A DNA stretch of 64,000 nucleotides from Anthopleura xanthogrammica (taxonomy: Eukaryota; Cnidaria; Anthozoa; Actiniaria; Actiniidae): NCBI GenBank assembly GCA_964019055.1, contig OZ025211.1, positions 4,541,835 through 4,605,834 on the forward strand. The letters are read 5' to 3'. Of the stretch, positions 37,001-47,900 are shown in pieces (positions within the stretch are counted from its first letter, which is position 1; each line of letters begins with the position of its first letter). Below the pieces are notes generated by a model that ran no database searches, was not told the DNA's origin, and worked only from the letters and a program-made list of their open reading frames with translations. The position numbers and the translations under genes are program-made.

Positions 37001-40000
37001 AATAGAGATCGCCATCGAATACTGTGAGGCCAAACGGGTGAATACCAGAATGACTGATAAGCACTCTTCTGCCTGATCCTGACAGATCAGATTCTTCTAT
37101 TTTATCAAGATGTGCATCAGCCCAGTAGAGCTTGGAGTTGACCTTGTCAATGGTTAATCCATTGGGCCAACCAAGATTGGTGTTGAACAGCACTCTACGG
37201 GAAGTGCCATCCATATACGATGTTTCAATCTTTGGTGATGATCCCCAGTCTGTCCAGTACATTGTTCTATGGGAAAATATATGAAACTAAATATCAGCAA
37301 AAGATACGTATAGGCTTTCGTAGATGTACAAAATTGAATAATCATAGGCTTTTAAGCAGTAGTCACGTGAAATCGGAGATTGCATAAAAAATGTAACTGG
37401 TTTGGAATGATAATCATTAATAGCAAGTCGCTAAAAAAACCTGTCAGTGTCTCTTGTTCCATGATCGAATTGGATGAGAAGAAGATTATTTCAGAAGAAG
37501 GAAAACCAGGAAAAACATGGGGGAAAGTCTCAAAGCACTCGAGAGAACCAAGAACAGGAAACTTTACTGGAGAATGCTTGGCTTGTCAGTACATTTTGTC
37601 ACAGATTCCGACATGCTATATTAATATCGATATCATAGTATGTTAGAGTTTTTGTCATTACAGGCTTAGAGAATCACAGGTTGTCGTAAGGCCTCGTGGC
37701 ATTAGTCAATAAGTATTTACCCTCTTTCCGCGTACAAAGCGATAGCTCTAGGCTCATCAAGGTTTTGATAAATGAGTGTCTTCCGTGCACTTCCATCCAA
37801 CCGTCCTACTTCAATTTTATTCGTACCAGTGTCTGTCCAGTACAAGTTTCTTCCCAAATAGTCAACTGCCAATCCATCAGGAACTTGAACATCTTTCCGA
37901 AAAACCACCTTATGCGATGACGCGTTCATAAAAGCACTTGCAATATGCCTTAACCTAACGTCTGTCCAGTAGATTCTTTTGTCGACGGGATCGTAATCAA
38001 TGGCTATAGGACGACTGGCATTTGAGTGGTGGTAAAGTATTTTCCATGTTTTGTAATTAACATCCAGTGATATGATATTCGTGGTTTGCATGTTCGCATC
38101 GGTGAAAATGATGAAACTCTCGATATCTGGAACGAAAATGAAAATATCTGCATCAAGCAAGGTAGATTCTATGATATGAGTTCGGCCTTAGCCTGTTCAC
38201 TAATTCCTGGCCACGATAAAAAAAATGCTGTTAATATATATAACATTTGATTGTGAAAAGGATTTAGAAAATACATACTAGAAAAGGGTGCATTAGACCT
38301 GTCTGCTCATTCGGACCGACTTGCGCCTTTGGCATCGGCATGCCGCGTTTTTTTCTTAGGTACCATCCCAACTCATAGTTTTAGCTAGATCGTATCTGCC
38401 TAGTTAATCTCTTAATGCTATACCCAAAGAAACCATTTGACTAAAAGTTTTCTTTTTCAAAAGGATGCAATTTTAATTTGTTGCCAGACTGTACTGATCT
38501 AGCATAAAAAGGCTGGATCTCACGTATTATTATATTCTATTCGAGTTGACGCATCTCTCCGTGAAGCCCAAAGCTCAACAACAAGATCAATATGAACAAC
38601 ACAAACAACAGAAGTAACATAGAAACAACATCACAAAAACAACAACAACAGCAGCAGCAGCAACAAACGTACAACGACAACATTGACTATGACTCTTGAT
38701 CTCCTTTAATTTTCAACTTTTCCTGACTCAGAAATCTGGTTATCTTCATTCAAGAACCTAAGCCGGTCATCCATTTTACTATTTGGTGGGGTTTCAATTT
38801 ACAAACGAATTTACTTACACGTGTTACATGTTCTCCCGTCTGATCCAATACCGTACCCTGTTGGGCATGCGCAGTCATGACCACTGGGCTTCAGCAAACA
38901 CAGATGACTACAGCCACCATTACTTTGCTGACAAGAATTGATTGCTAGAAAGAAAAAAGTTGTTTCCTTGACTCAGCTTAAGTAAATGTGATTTTAGGTT
39001 GTGCTATCAATATTCGCCATTTTCGGTGTGGCATTTTTTACCAAGTGATTGGCAAGTTTACATATATAGAAATATACATGAATGAGCTGTATGAGAGCAG
39101 GTTTCTTGACTGAAGGCTTTCATGAGATTCATGAGATTCAATCAGTGTTGATTGAAAGCAAGCAAAATTAAAATGCTATATTTTTCGGGTTTTGTTTCTC
39201 TTTTATTTTCCAAAGTGCAGATTTCAAATGACTTTCAAATGTAGGATTTACAGAGCTGCAACTTTTTCAATGTCCAGACACCTTGATGACCGTTAAATAA
39301 ATCCAGGGTTTGACAGTGAAGCAGTGATAATACTCACTACCACCAACTGTTTTGTGATAACTAAAGCATTATTTTGTGAAAGCTATTTCTGCTAAATATA
39401 AATGACTTACACGATGGTTGCCTAGAGCTGTCAAAAACCGCAAGTCCCATCGTTCTTCCAGAAAGGACAACGTTTGACTGTACAGCTCCTGTTGACAAAT
39501 CAATCTTGTGTACCCCTTGTACAGTATTCCAGTCAGTCCAGAATAGCGAAGAGCTCAATATATCAACTGAAAATGGATGAATGCCTTGGTGATGAAAAAG
39601 CGTCGTGCGATGGTTTCCAGAATAGTCTGCAGACTCAATCTTATCATTCATGGCATCAACCCAGTATATCTTGTAAAATCTATGGTCCAGTGTGATGTCA
39701 TTGGGCCATCCCAGAGAAGAACTGACAATTGTTCTGCGGTTTGCTCCATTAAGATATGCGCGCTCAATTTTCGATTGTTTTCCCCAGTCTGTCCAGAAGA
39801 TGAGTCTGTTGATTGTGATAAGAATCATGAAGCACATTAATTGCACAACTAGCCTCTTCACTAGAATAATATTCTTGTAATACAGTTTGAACTTTTGAGT
39901 AATCAGGTTTTACAAGCGCAAGTAAAAATACGAAAATATAAGTGGAATATAAAATATAATACGGAACAAGTTCAATTTGCCATTAGTATTCGTGTTCAAA

Positions 40001-43000
40001 ATGCTTCACTTATTTCAGAAAAAGTTCGCAAATGAAAGAGTGAGATGTCATTCGACGCCAAGGTGTTCAATGATACTCTCAGTTGGCGAAGTTATCGATA
40101 TCACCATTTTTTACTGTTGCTGTTTGTACATGTTTGTCTATAACTGATAATTGATGTATGCCTGCAGTTCCTTTGGATCTTGGAATGGCCCATCTCTTTT
40201 GACTGCGAATATTTTAAGATACCAAGGGAGCGTCTTTGGTACTGAATATGCACCAAGGGAATTCTAGATTATCTGGAATGGTAGCAGCACAGCAGCTAGA
40301 CTATACTAATACCTGGACAGTGGATCTACTGCAACTCCCCGTGGTTCATCAAGGTTGTCAGAAATAAGAGTTCTTCTGTTGGATCCATCAATACGTGCAA
40401 CCTCTATGTTATTCAAACTTGTGTCACTCCAGTAGATGAGATCCGTCGTCCATTCCACTGCCAATCCATCACAGACACCGATGAAATATTTCACAATGGG
40501 TTTAACATCACTTCCATCAATGTTGGCTCTCTTTATTCTTTTTTCCGTCACGTCACTCCAGAATATGAGTCCACGGGTCACGTGTACATCTACAGCCACT
40601 GCGCGGCTGTGTTTATGGAGGACTGGTGTTGAGGAAGTTAAATCGGCTCGAACGGCTAAGATGTTTGTCGTGTTTGACACGAAGAGACAAGGCTGTTGAC
40701 AGGCTTGAGCTGTGTGTTTAATAATTAATAAGACATAACTAAGACAAGACTTGTTTTTTTAGTACCAAGCCAGAGCTCATAAATATTCTCCGACTTATTT
40801 CATAAGCTTTTCTTTCCCTTACATTGTGAGTGCTTTTTTTAATCCCTTTTCTTGTTTCGTATCTTTTTTTGTGCCTTTGTTTGTTTCTGTTCGTGCTTCT
40901 TGTCTTATTAGTTAGTAAATTAATTATTTCCCATACCATCTATAGAGAAACATTTAACTAACAGACTCTCTGCGGACCTTTAAGCTGCCTAACTCGTTCG
41001 GCTTTCTAGCTATTTTAGGTAGCTTTGCTCTTTTTTGCATTTTTTTATTATTCAATGTAATTTTCATATTCTTTAGAGTGCAAATAAATTGTTGTAGTTG
41101 TTGTTGAACATAGTTTTTTTCAGTATTAAATTGTGCAAGCGTATGCAATTTGCTAAGGGATTTCTGCTATGCACTAAAGATACATCTCATGATCATTAGG
41201 GCATTACTTTGGAATAATTCCTTTGAAGAAAAAAAAAAGATCTTGGTGCCAATGTACGTTGGTTGATAAATAACAAAGGTACACGATTCTTTAAACTGGG
41301 CTATGCAAGTCTAGCTTGAAGTTTTCGTTTAAATTTCAGATTTGTTTCTAAACTTTCCTTTCTATTATATTGCCTGCGTGCTTACTCAAAGCATTTTTTA
41401 AACAAGTGTTGTAAAGAATTTCAGCAATGTATAAATATCTTTTCATTAATTAGGGCATTAGTTTTGAAGGATTTCTTAGAAAATGAAACATAAAAAAGAC
41501 TTGGCTTTCGTTTCCATTGTATTGCCTATGCTTACTCAATCTTTTTAACAAGCTTATGCAATTGATAAATAATTTCTGCAGTGTACTAAATAGGGTTACA
41601 TCGTCATCATTAGAAGTTTGAAAGCAATCCTTAGAAAATGAAACCAAAAAAGACGGGTTGAAAAACATGCAAAGCAAGAACAAGCCTATACAATTGATAA
41701 AGAATGTCTGCAATGTACTAAATAGGGTTACATCGTCATTTGGAAGCAGTCCTTAGAAAATGAAACCAAAAAAGACGGGTTGACAAGCATACAAAGTAAG
41801 AAACATCCTTCTGTCAAAACAAGCGACTATTATGTAAACTGCAGCATGTCTAGCTGGAACGTTGTTTTCAATTCCAAACAAGTAGAGCGTTCAATTCCAG
41901 AGGATTCTTTATATGTAACATGCTTAGACACAGCTTGACTAGGTGCTGCGTAGAAGAACGATCGAGACGGGAGCTAGCTAGGGGAAGAAATTGCATGATA
42001 AACTAATTAAATAAATCAAAGCGAAACTTTTGCCCATGGGTTGTTTAAAAATAAAATCATTAGAAAATGAAGTCATGAAAGACTTAGTGGTCATGTTAGC
42101 TGATGAATATGAAAAAGTAAAAATTAAAAAACAAATCCTTCGTGCAAACAGCAAGTCTAGCTCAAAGGTTTAGTTTTAATTTCAGAACAAGGCTTATTAT
42201 GTCAACGGTAATCAACATCTACAATCTTCTGCAAAAATAAAGTGCCACTTCCCCCCTTTCCCCCTAAGAAATGTTGTTCTATGAAGTTTTCGAGCTTATG
42301 AAGTGGTTACCGGGTAAAATGCATGCGAGACAACATTGCTAAGGGGGTAGAGGGGGAACGGTGTTCCAGAATAGTACGTGTCCCATTTTATTTTGCTAGA
42401 GATTGTAGCTTGAATCTGTTGAATGTGCGTAGCAAGACGAGCCGAGGCGGGTGTGGAAAGGGAACAATGTGCTAAATAAAGAACTTTTGTCCTAGGTGGC
42501 TTAAAAAATGATTTCTTAGGCGATGTATAATTTTTGCACTGTAAGAAACAACTACTATCTTAAAATAACAAGAGAAGTCATTACTAAAGAGAGGGATCGA
42601 GCTCTGTATTGACCTAAGATAGGTATATAACGTATATTACCTCAGATGATTTCAACGTGAAGCAAAAGGACAATAAATTGAAACTTTTAGTCTCATATTT
42701 ACGAGGACACTCGAACCGTGAACACTTTGAGGTTTTTTCATACTTTTTTTCTCCTTTATCCCTTGTTTTAATAGATTGGAAATATGATTCATTTTGAGCA
42801 ATAAGATTATTTGAGTTCAGTGCTTCATTTTCAGAAGGTTTGAAGCAGTAGAAAGTTCATAAAATAAAAAATATATAAACATCGAGTGTTCAGGGTTCGA
42901 GTGTCCTCACTGTAAAAATTGTCCTACTCAACTAATTAGTGTACCATAATGAAGGACAGAAAATCAAATCTTAGCAACCATAAAAATGTTCATATAAATC

Positions 43001-43341
43001 CTATTAAATCTGTACAAAAAAATCTAAATTTTTTGTTATATCAACTGACATAAAGCAAACAGTAACTGATCACGCAGGATGAAACGCTTGTGTCAGGAAA
43101 CCGATCGAAGACAAAAGGTTTACTTCCTCCTAGGTCGTCGAACCGTTCTAGAATCTGCGCCAGTGGATACCTAAACCGTGTGCATGTGAAGATGATCATT
43201 AGCTTGATCATTTGACTTGGTCATTACGCATAGGAAACAACTAAACACCACACTGACTAAAGAAAAATAATTAAAAACATATATACCTGTTGCTAAAATG
43301 CCGAAGAAAACTACGATGAAACAAATTCCTTGATAGGACAT
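27735..43341 (-). CDS. LRP-propeller/CCP/HYR type I membrane receptor (23 exons)
   Basis: Exons in coding order: 43341-43287, 40709-40313, 39805-39411, 38944-38819, 38126-37721, 37266-36875, 36495-36379, 36100-35912, 35614-35426, 35048-34797, 34520-34332, 34262-34077, 34007-33819, 33309-33061, 32458-32279, 31762-31559, 31345-31094, 30804-30568, 30278-30099, 29799-29347, 29186-29016, 28820-28712, 28011-27735. All introns are GT-AG and frame is kept throughout: 5394 bases, 1797 residues. Order: signal peptide, (LDLR propeller-EGF) twice, CCP2, HYR, CCP3, HYR, CCP2, HYR2, CCP, SEA-like module with furin-type site, GCC2/GCC3, transmembrane helix, cytoplasmic tail with two NPxY motifs. Propeller-EGF units are ligand-binding and release modules in LDLR/LRP receptors; CCP and HYR are adhesion or recognition modules. 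An endocytic or adhesion receptor is the natural inference. No LDLa repeats are seen. Confidence 0.87.
28417..28576. mobile_element. MITE, family shared with 60386-60554
   Basis: Ends tagcagatattg and caatatctgcta are perfect 12-bp inverted repeats. The interior matches the copy at 60386-60554 over most of its length (attgccttcaaa, gtaaatgtatagaaact, taaagcaattg). It sits in the intron between the membrane exon and the tail exon. Confidence 0.8.
28712..28820 (-). CDS. transmembrane exon
   Basis: Encodes a short Gly/Pro/Thr stem, then a run of about 23 hydrophobic residues (starting [11 protein letters not shown], ending AIVVWIL, residues about 1679-1701), then KRRQW, a stop-transfer signal. 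This gives a type I topology with the modular part outside. It is the only hydrophobic segment apart from the signal peptide. Confidence 0.9.
28889..28935. repeat. 13-bp tandem repeat
   Basis: Three copies of acaatatatatgt plus a partial fourth, intronic. Confidence 0.85.
29016..29186 (-). CDS. GCC2/GCC3 (ephrin-receptor-like) module
   Basis: 171 bases with the [18 protein letters not shown] and CKTCPSGTS pattern of GCC2/GCC3 repeats. Phase 1-1. It is the single counterpart of three such modules in the divergent gene. Confidence 0.88.
29347..29799 (-). CDS. SEA-like module with furin-type site
   Basis: One 453-base exon, about 151 residues. The first half is basic and amphipathic with Cys ([21 protein letters not shown]). 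In the middle, [10 protein letters not shown] gives a furin consensus (R-K-R-R then S). [11 protein letters not shown], a region of sequons (NAS, NNT, NKS) and [11 protein letters not shown] follow. Position and layout match the module in the divergent gene at 56900-57863. SEA homology is inferred from the cleavage-site context and length, not certain; it could be an unnamed family-specific domain. Confidence 0.7.
30099..30278 (-). CDS. CCP/sushi 8
   Basis: 180 bases, with [11 protein letters not shown] at the start, [10 protein letters not shown] in the middle and VPDC at the end. The YCT-x-HC motif and the PDC ending recur in CCP 11 of the divergent gene (56340-56531), pairing these two as the same ancestral module. 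Confidence 0.85.
30568..32458 (-). CDS. CCP 6-7, HYR 3-4 block
   Basis: Exons 32458-32279 (CCP), 31762-31559 (CCP), 31345-31094 (HYR), 30804-30568 (HYR), of 180, 204, 252 and 237 bases. CCP features are the C...NG.W...C pattern ([20 protein letters not shown]). HYR features are CP near the start, a P.A/T.DNSG motif (TPTDNSG) and a [14 protein letters not shown] motif. The last HYR lacks the usual DNSG and has FIDNVGV. All four are phase 1-1. The first CCP has no 5' Met and its donor is placed at AA|GTAAGT. Confidence 0.85.
31900..32110. mobile_element. dispersed-repeat fragment in an intron
   Basis: The segment with gagggtttatctccgggttc and cccagttttcctccctcctt resembles a sequence common at the ends of invertebrate SINE/LINE copies. 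Family and borders are not established, and the identification is from general familiarity only. Confidence 0.35.
33061..34520 (-). CDS. CCP 3-5, HYR 2 block
   Basis: Exons 34520-34332, 34262-34077, 34007-33819 (CCP; 189, 186, 189 bases) and 33309-33061 (HYR, 249 bases). CCP 3 is 51/63 residues identical to CCP 2. The HYR exon has SASCP at the start, IATDNSGVV in the middle and [10 protein letters not shown] near the end. Its first half carries an unusual DLDRCSNS segment with an extra Cys. All exons are phase 1-1. Confidence 0.85.
34797..36100 (-). CDS. CCP 1-2, HYR 1 block
   Basis: Exons 36100-35912 and 35614-35426 (CCP, 189 bases each) and 35048-34797 (HYR, 252 bases). CCP 1 has [11 protein letters not shown] and [13 protein letters not shown] has [24 protein letters not shown] and YSATDRANN. 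For CCP 1 the acceptor could be 36100 (gaag) or 9 bases further in (tgtctgtag, exon from 36091). Both keep frame and differ by three residues. Confidence 0.83.
36379..38126 (-). CDS. LDLR-type propeller 2 plus EGF
   Basis: Exons 38126-37721, 37266-36875 and 36495-36379 (406, 392 and 117 bases). YWTD-type blades: RIYWTD, LYWTD, MYWTDWG, LYWAD, LYWTDW, as in six-bladed LDLR/LRP propellers with one degenerate blade. The EGF that follows ([12 protein letters not shown]) has the LRP-type spacing seen where EGF packs against a propeller. The introns fall in the same places as in propeller 1. Confidence 0.9.
38819..40709 (-). CDS. LDLR-type propeller 1 plus EGF
   Basis: Exons 40709-40313, 39805-39411 and 38944-38819 (397, 395 and 126 bases). 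Blades: [47 protein letters not shown]. Phases 2 and 1 at the two propeller introns match propeller 2, so the propeller-EGF unit was duplicated as a whole. ACQQPCLF at the N-terminal edge adds two Cys. Confidence 0.9.
41551..41810. repeat. about 132-bp tandem duplication in an intron
   Basis: Two adjacent copies share caattgataaa, gtactaaatagggttacatc, gtcatcattagaag or gtcatttggaag, and ccttagaaaatgaaaccaaa. A more diverged third piece may lie just upstream near 41440-41500. Confidence 0.75.
42703..42908. mobile_element. MITE with 24-bp terminal inverted repeats
   Basis: The left end gaggacactcgaaccgtgaa plus cact is matched by the inverse of the right end with one mismatch in 24. The interior is AT-rich and non-coding. 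Confidence 0.75.
43287..43341 (-). CDS. exon 1: signal peptide of the membrane receptor
   Basis: ATG at 43341-43339, preceded in the coding direction by ccaccaag, a reasonable initiation context. It encodes [19 protein letters not shown], a hydrophobic signal peptide. It ends in phase 1 at a gtatat donor and joins CTCAAG at 40709. Confidence 0.8.
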
Positions 43342-44909
43342 CTTGGTGGTGTCTTAACTCTGTACTGAGTACGAAAACATCCAGATATTTTTTTCTAAAA
43401 CGAGGAAAAAGATGTACAGAACTGAATTAATGCCTATTCATCAAAATGTCGCTTTCGAAATATTTTAGCCAATGTAGGGTACTCTAAGGTTATTCTGGAT
43501 CAATAATTTTGAAGTAAATAATTGATTATTTTTTGAATTCCTTTAAGAATATGTCTGAACAGCTAAGGAAAGTCAATTTCAAATATGAAACATATTCATA
43601 CAACTAAAATGCAAAAATTTGATGTTCCTACCTCAAAAATAGGTTTTTAACGGTAATTTTTGCTCCATTTTAAGGTACGTATCTGCAAGTAGGAACTTGA
43701 ATGTTGCTGAGGTTACTTGATTTCATGAATGTCTGCACGTCATCTTGACTGGATCACTTACTGAGGGAAAAACCCCTAATACATATCAAGTGTAAACTAA
43801 ACCTCCCGAAAAGTAATAAATATTCACCAGACTTGGCTTGGAGTCAAAATTTTATTTTCCTTTTGTAAATACTTTATTAGAAACAGAAATTCAAGGTGGT
43901 ATATTAAAATATAAGTTAAGATTTTCAGCTGAACATGTCAAGAATGTACAATACCTTGGGTCTATTGACAGGCTAAGTGATGCATGCAGCGTTGCTGCTG
44001 CATGCAGCTTTATAATAATATAAAAATTCTTGGATTCCAAGTTTATAATAGAAAAATCTCATTGCAGATTACAATTTGAATTTGTCCATTACCTTTCTTG
44101 ATCTAAATACTACATTTTTCAATTTATTTATTTTCTTTTTTGCTAAACGCAGGATAAGTTCAACAAAGTTTCGATCATTTTTTTCTTAAGTACATTCCAT
44201 TACACAAAAGCTATTCTTATACACTGCAGGAAGTCGATCGTAAGCTTCTAAATGGAAGCCTTGTGGAAGATTCAGTTAGTGTAGATAAAACTAGGCATAA
44301 CAACGTTTTCTTAATAATTAGAAATCAAAGTTTTCGACGATGCATACAAGTCCAGACATGTCTTATTAATTATCTTATTATGATACTTCCCACGGCGATT
44401 TGTTTCGCAGAATTAATTGTTTTTTAAGTCACTAGAGTAGTTTCGTTTTCTTTTCTACTAATTCTTTTTTTTTCTACGAGTTTTGTGTGCATGGGTATTA
44501 ATAACAAATCTTGTAATTCCGAAAATAAAATGAACCGAAGTGATGACGTCATAAAAATGATTTTCGACTGTATCATAATTTCGATCTTCAATTTCGATAG
44601 GACAGCAAGAAAGATATTAACACGCCAAATTTCATGGGGATTGGTTAAAAAGCAACGGAGATATAGCGTTTTGAATATATAATTCCCTCATACAAATAAC
44701 AATGACAACTTACTCTAAACAGGATATTGGTATCAATTACTAAGCTGTAACGAGGTCAAAGATTAAGGAAAACTCTCTTCTGGGAATCAGTATTTTATTT
44801 CAGTCTGCGACTCGGAACTCATGACAACGTTTACTTGTGTCTTGTGTTTGGTTTTCAGAGCATAAGTCGTCGAGTGGTTTCGAGATAAGATTCATTTATC
44901 ACTCCAATC
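43342..44909. promoter_or_regulatory. divergent intergenic region, possible shared promoter
   Basis: The two modular genes start 1568 bases apart on opposite strands, so their promoters must lie here unless there are upstream non-coding exons. I see no clear CpG enrichment or pair of TATA boxes. The part near 44480-44690 looks like a dispersed repeat (no coding content). Co-regulation is inference from arrangement only. Confidence 0.4.
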
Positions 44910-44997
44910 ATGAGCAAAAGTCTTCTTTCCATAGTTGTCTTTTCGCTTCTCTCCTTATCCTGTAATGGTTGCGGCGGTGGAGGCGGAGGAAGTCCAT
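44910..44997 (+). CDS. exon 1: signal peptide and Gly run
   Basis: [20 protein letters not shown] is a signal peptide, followed by CGGGGGGSP. Ends in phase 1 at gtaagt. The alternative of an upstream start was not supported by any frame. Confidence 0.8.
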
Positions 44998-47900
44998 GTA
45001 AGTAAACAACTTTTTCTAGATATTTTGATATTCTACATTTTGTTCTAAATAAACAAATATTTTTTGGACCAAAATTATTAATTCCGTTTCCACATATAGC
45101 CAGTCGAGCATATTTTGTCTGTTTGGCTGGCAAAATACAAAACTAGCTGTCGTAAATAATCAAATTACCTATTTCGCTTGCAATACTGTTTTTTGTTGAT
45201 GATCGCATTTTAATGTAACTTTGTTTGTAACACCTGATATTGTATTACGTCTTGTGATGTAAGTTTTCTCGGCAACACTTTTTTCGATGAGCATCTTCTT
45301 TCGATGAGTACTGCAAATAACTTAACTTGCGGCTGAAATTCGTCTTATTGTGGAACTTATATTATAAAAGAATACTGAAGTCATTTACATTTAACCCTTC
45401 TCTAGTTTTCCACGCACATTTAGCTGATTTGTCCATGAAGATTCTTTTCAATCCAAAATGATGATTTTAAAACTCTTTTAATTTTCCTTTAAAAATGTGC
45501 TAGGAAGGCTAGAAAGGCCGAGCTATACAAATAACTAACTTGGCTTGGTTCTAGTAGACTATAACTCATTCGTATTCTATTTTCAGAGAGCAGTATTAAC
45601 AACTAATTTGTTTGGCCTCTGTGGTCACAGTTTTGGATTCGTTTTCGTTTGCACTCTAACTTTCACTTTCGTTTTACCCTTGCTTATCCTTTATGTTTTT
45701 TAGCTTCTTCTTCTTCTTGGTTTCTCCGTTGTCTTTCTTCATTCTCCATTCTTTTCTTTCTGTTTTGTAAGGCGCTTCTTTTTTGTTGGCTTGGCTTGGT
45801 TCTAGTAGACTATAACTCATTCGTATTCTATTTTCAGAGAGCAGTATTAACAACTAATTTGTTTGGCCTCTGTGGTCACAGTTTTGGATTCGTTTTCGTT
45901 TGCACTCTAACTTTCACTTTCGTTTTACCCTTGCTTATCCTTTATGTTTTTTAGCTTCTTCTTCTTCTTGGTTTCTCCGTTGTCTTCTTCATTATCCATT
46001 CTTTTCTTTCTGTTTTGTAAGGCGCTTCTTTTTTGTTTGCATCGATATTGGAGTCTGAATGTCGTACTCAAAAACAAACATGTACAAATTTCAAGATCAC
46101 TGTAGCGATTAAGATTTTCGCTTAAAAACTAATATAACTTAGACTCTTTTAAGATCGAGATATTTTAAAGCATGAAACATATCTTGATGTAATGGACAAT
46201 TAAAAACTGCAATAAAACGTCACCATGCTCGTTTTTGCGCTAGATGCTCTTCAATATAGCAATTTATAGGTTTTTGGCGAAATGTGGTTGCAACCGGCGG
46301 AAGTCGGAATCAAAAACCTTTATTCTCGGTTCAGAGTACTTCTTTATAACAAAACGTACCTATAATTCAAAGTTTCCTAATTAAGCTATACTTCTAAATG
46401 TATCAAAGTAATTGAATGACGGTTATAGCTGAAATATTAGTGAAAAATGGGGATACGTGCGCCTCTACGAACGTCAAGAAATCGCACGCTTCAACTATCC
46501 TTATCAAAATATTTCAAAATTTATCCAATACATTTTCCTTGATATTTTGATAATGTGCAGCAGCAATTTTATTAAAAATATCAAATAAAAAATGGGGGTC
46601 ACCTTAGGGTCATCTTGGTAAATAAGAGGACATACCACTCTAAACCATCGGAAATTTGTTAAATATATATATTCATTCTTAGATATCATCGTCATCACCA
46701 TCACCATCACTATCATATTCATACCATGCATTTTTATCTTAACTATATCCATTTTGAAATCACTAGCAAATCCTGCAATCTGATTGGCTCTCAGCAGTGT
46801 GATTTATTCATGAATCTTTTTGAGTTTTAAATCGCACTGTTTTGAAGAGCTAATAAAATTGCAAAAAAACATAGAATTTGACCAATCAGATCACAGAAAA
46901 AAAGCCAATTCAAAGCATGAGAAAAAAAAATTGAAGTAGATTTTCTAGGTGAAAATAAATGAAAGTGATAAAATGGATTTTGTATCTAAATTCCTACAGT
47001 AGTGATTTCAAAATGGATATAATTAAGTGGTAATTGAACTTCGTGTCCTTCAATTTTGGTCTGAAATCAAACAAGTGATTGACAAAATGCACTCCCGCTA
47101 CGTATACGCGGTCGTGCAATTTTGTAACCACTTGTTTGATTTCAGACCAAATTTCGCTCCACTCAGTTCAATTACCGATTATGTATTATCTTTGTTTTTG
47201 TCCGTACTTTTTTTTTTTTTTTTTTTTTAAATCAATATCATTAATCATCAATATTACAGCTCCAGTTCATGGAAGCTGGAGTGGATGGTATCCGGATGTC
47301 GACTTTAACGGATGCAATTGTCACGGAACAGTAACGCAACACAGATATTGTAACAGCCCATCACCCGCTCATGGTGGTAATGGGTGTGAAGGGAATAGTT
47401 ATCGTGACCACGACTGCGACGAATGCATCTGCAATAATGGTGGTTGCCAACATCAATGCAGAGACATTTATGGGAGCTACGTATGCTCTTGTAGGGATGG
47501 ATATAGAAAAGACGGGCACAACTGTATAGGTGGGTCAACTGAAATGTAGAAATAATTAAAACTTTTAGCCAAGCGCGATCATTGACCATATAAAGTTACT
47601 GTCGATATATACGTCATTTCCGGTCTTGTGTCGATGTTTTGCTTGCTGAATGGAAAATTTTCAAAAGAAATATTTATGGTCGTGTTTGCACTATGCTTTA
47701 CTGAAGGATGGTAATAAAACAATTTATTATTCAGCTAATCAATACCAAGCAAGGCCACTCAGTTAACCCTAAGTAATTCGTGGGGAAACAAAACAAGCAC
47801 CTAGATAGCTAGAAAAGAGATAAGCAAGAAAGCGAATTTTCAGTTCATGATGTAGATAACAGGAGAAATTCTATTCTATAATTTTGTTTCATAGCGATAA

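Larger units (their letters stand above)
40710..43286. other. first intron of the membrane receptor gene
   Basis: 2.6 kb without an exon. It contains a tandem duplication of about 132 bp (41551-41810, sharing cttagaaaatgaaaccaaaa and aagacgggttga) and an inverted-repeat element at 42703-42908. It could also hold regulatory sequence for the divergent gene pair. Confidence 0.7.
44998..47259. other. first intron of the polydom-like gene
   Basis: 2.3 kb without a supportable exon. Holds the 251-bp tandem duplication (45540-46040), two related AT-rich segments near 46760-46900 and a foldback element (47029-47176) followed by a T run that serves as the polypyrimidine tract. Confidence 0.7.
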
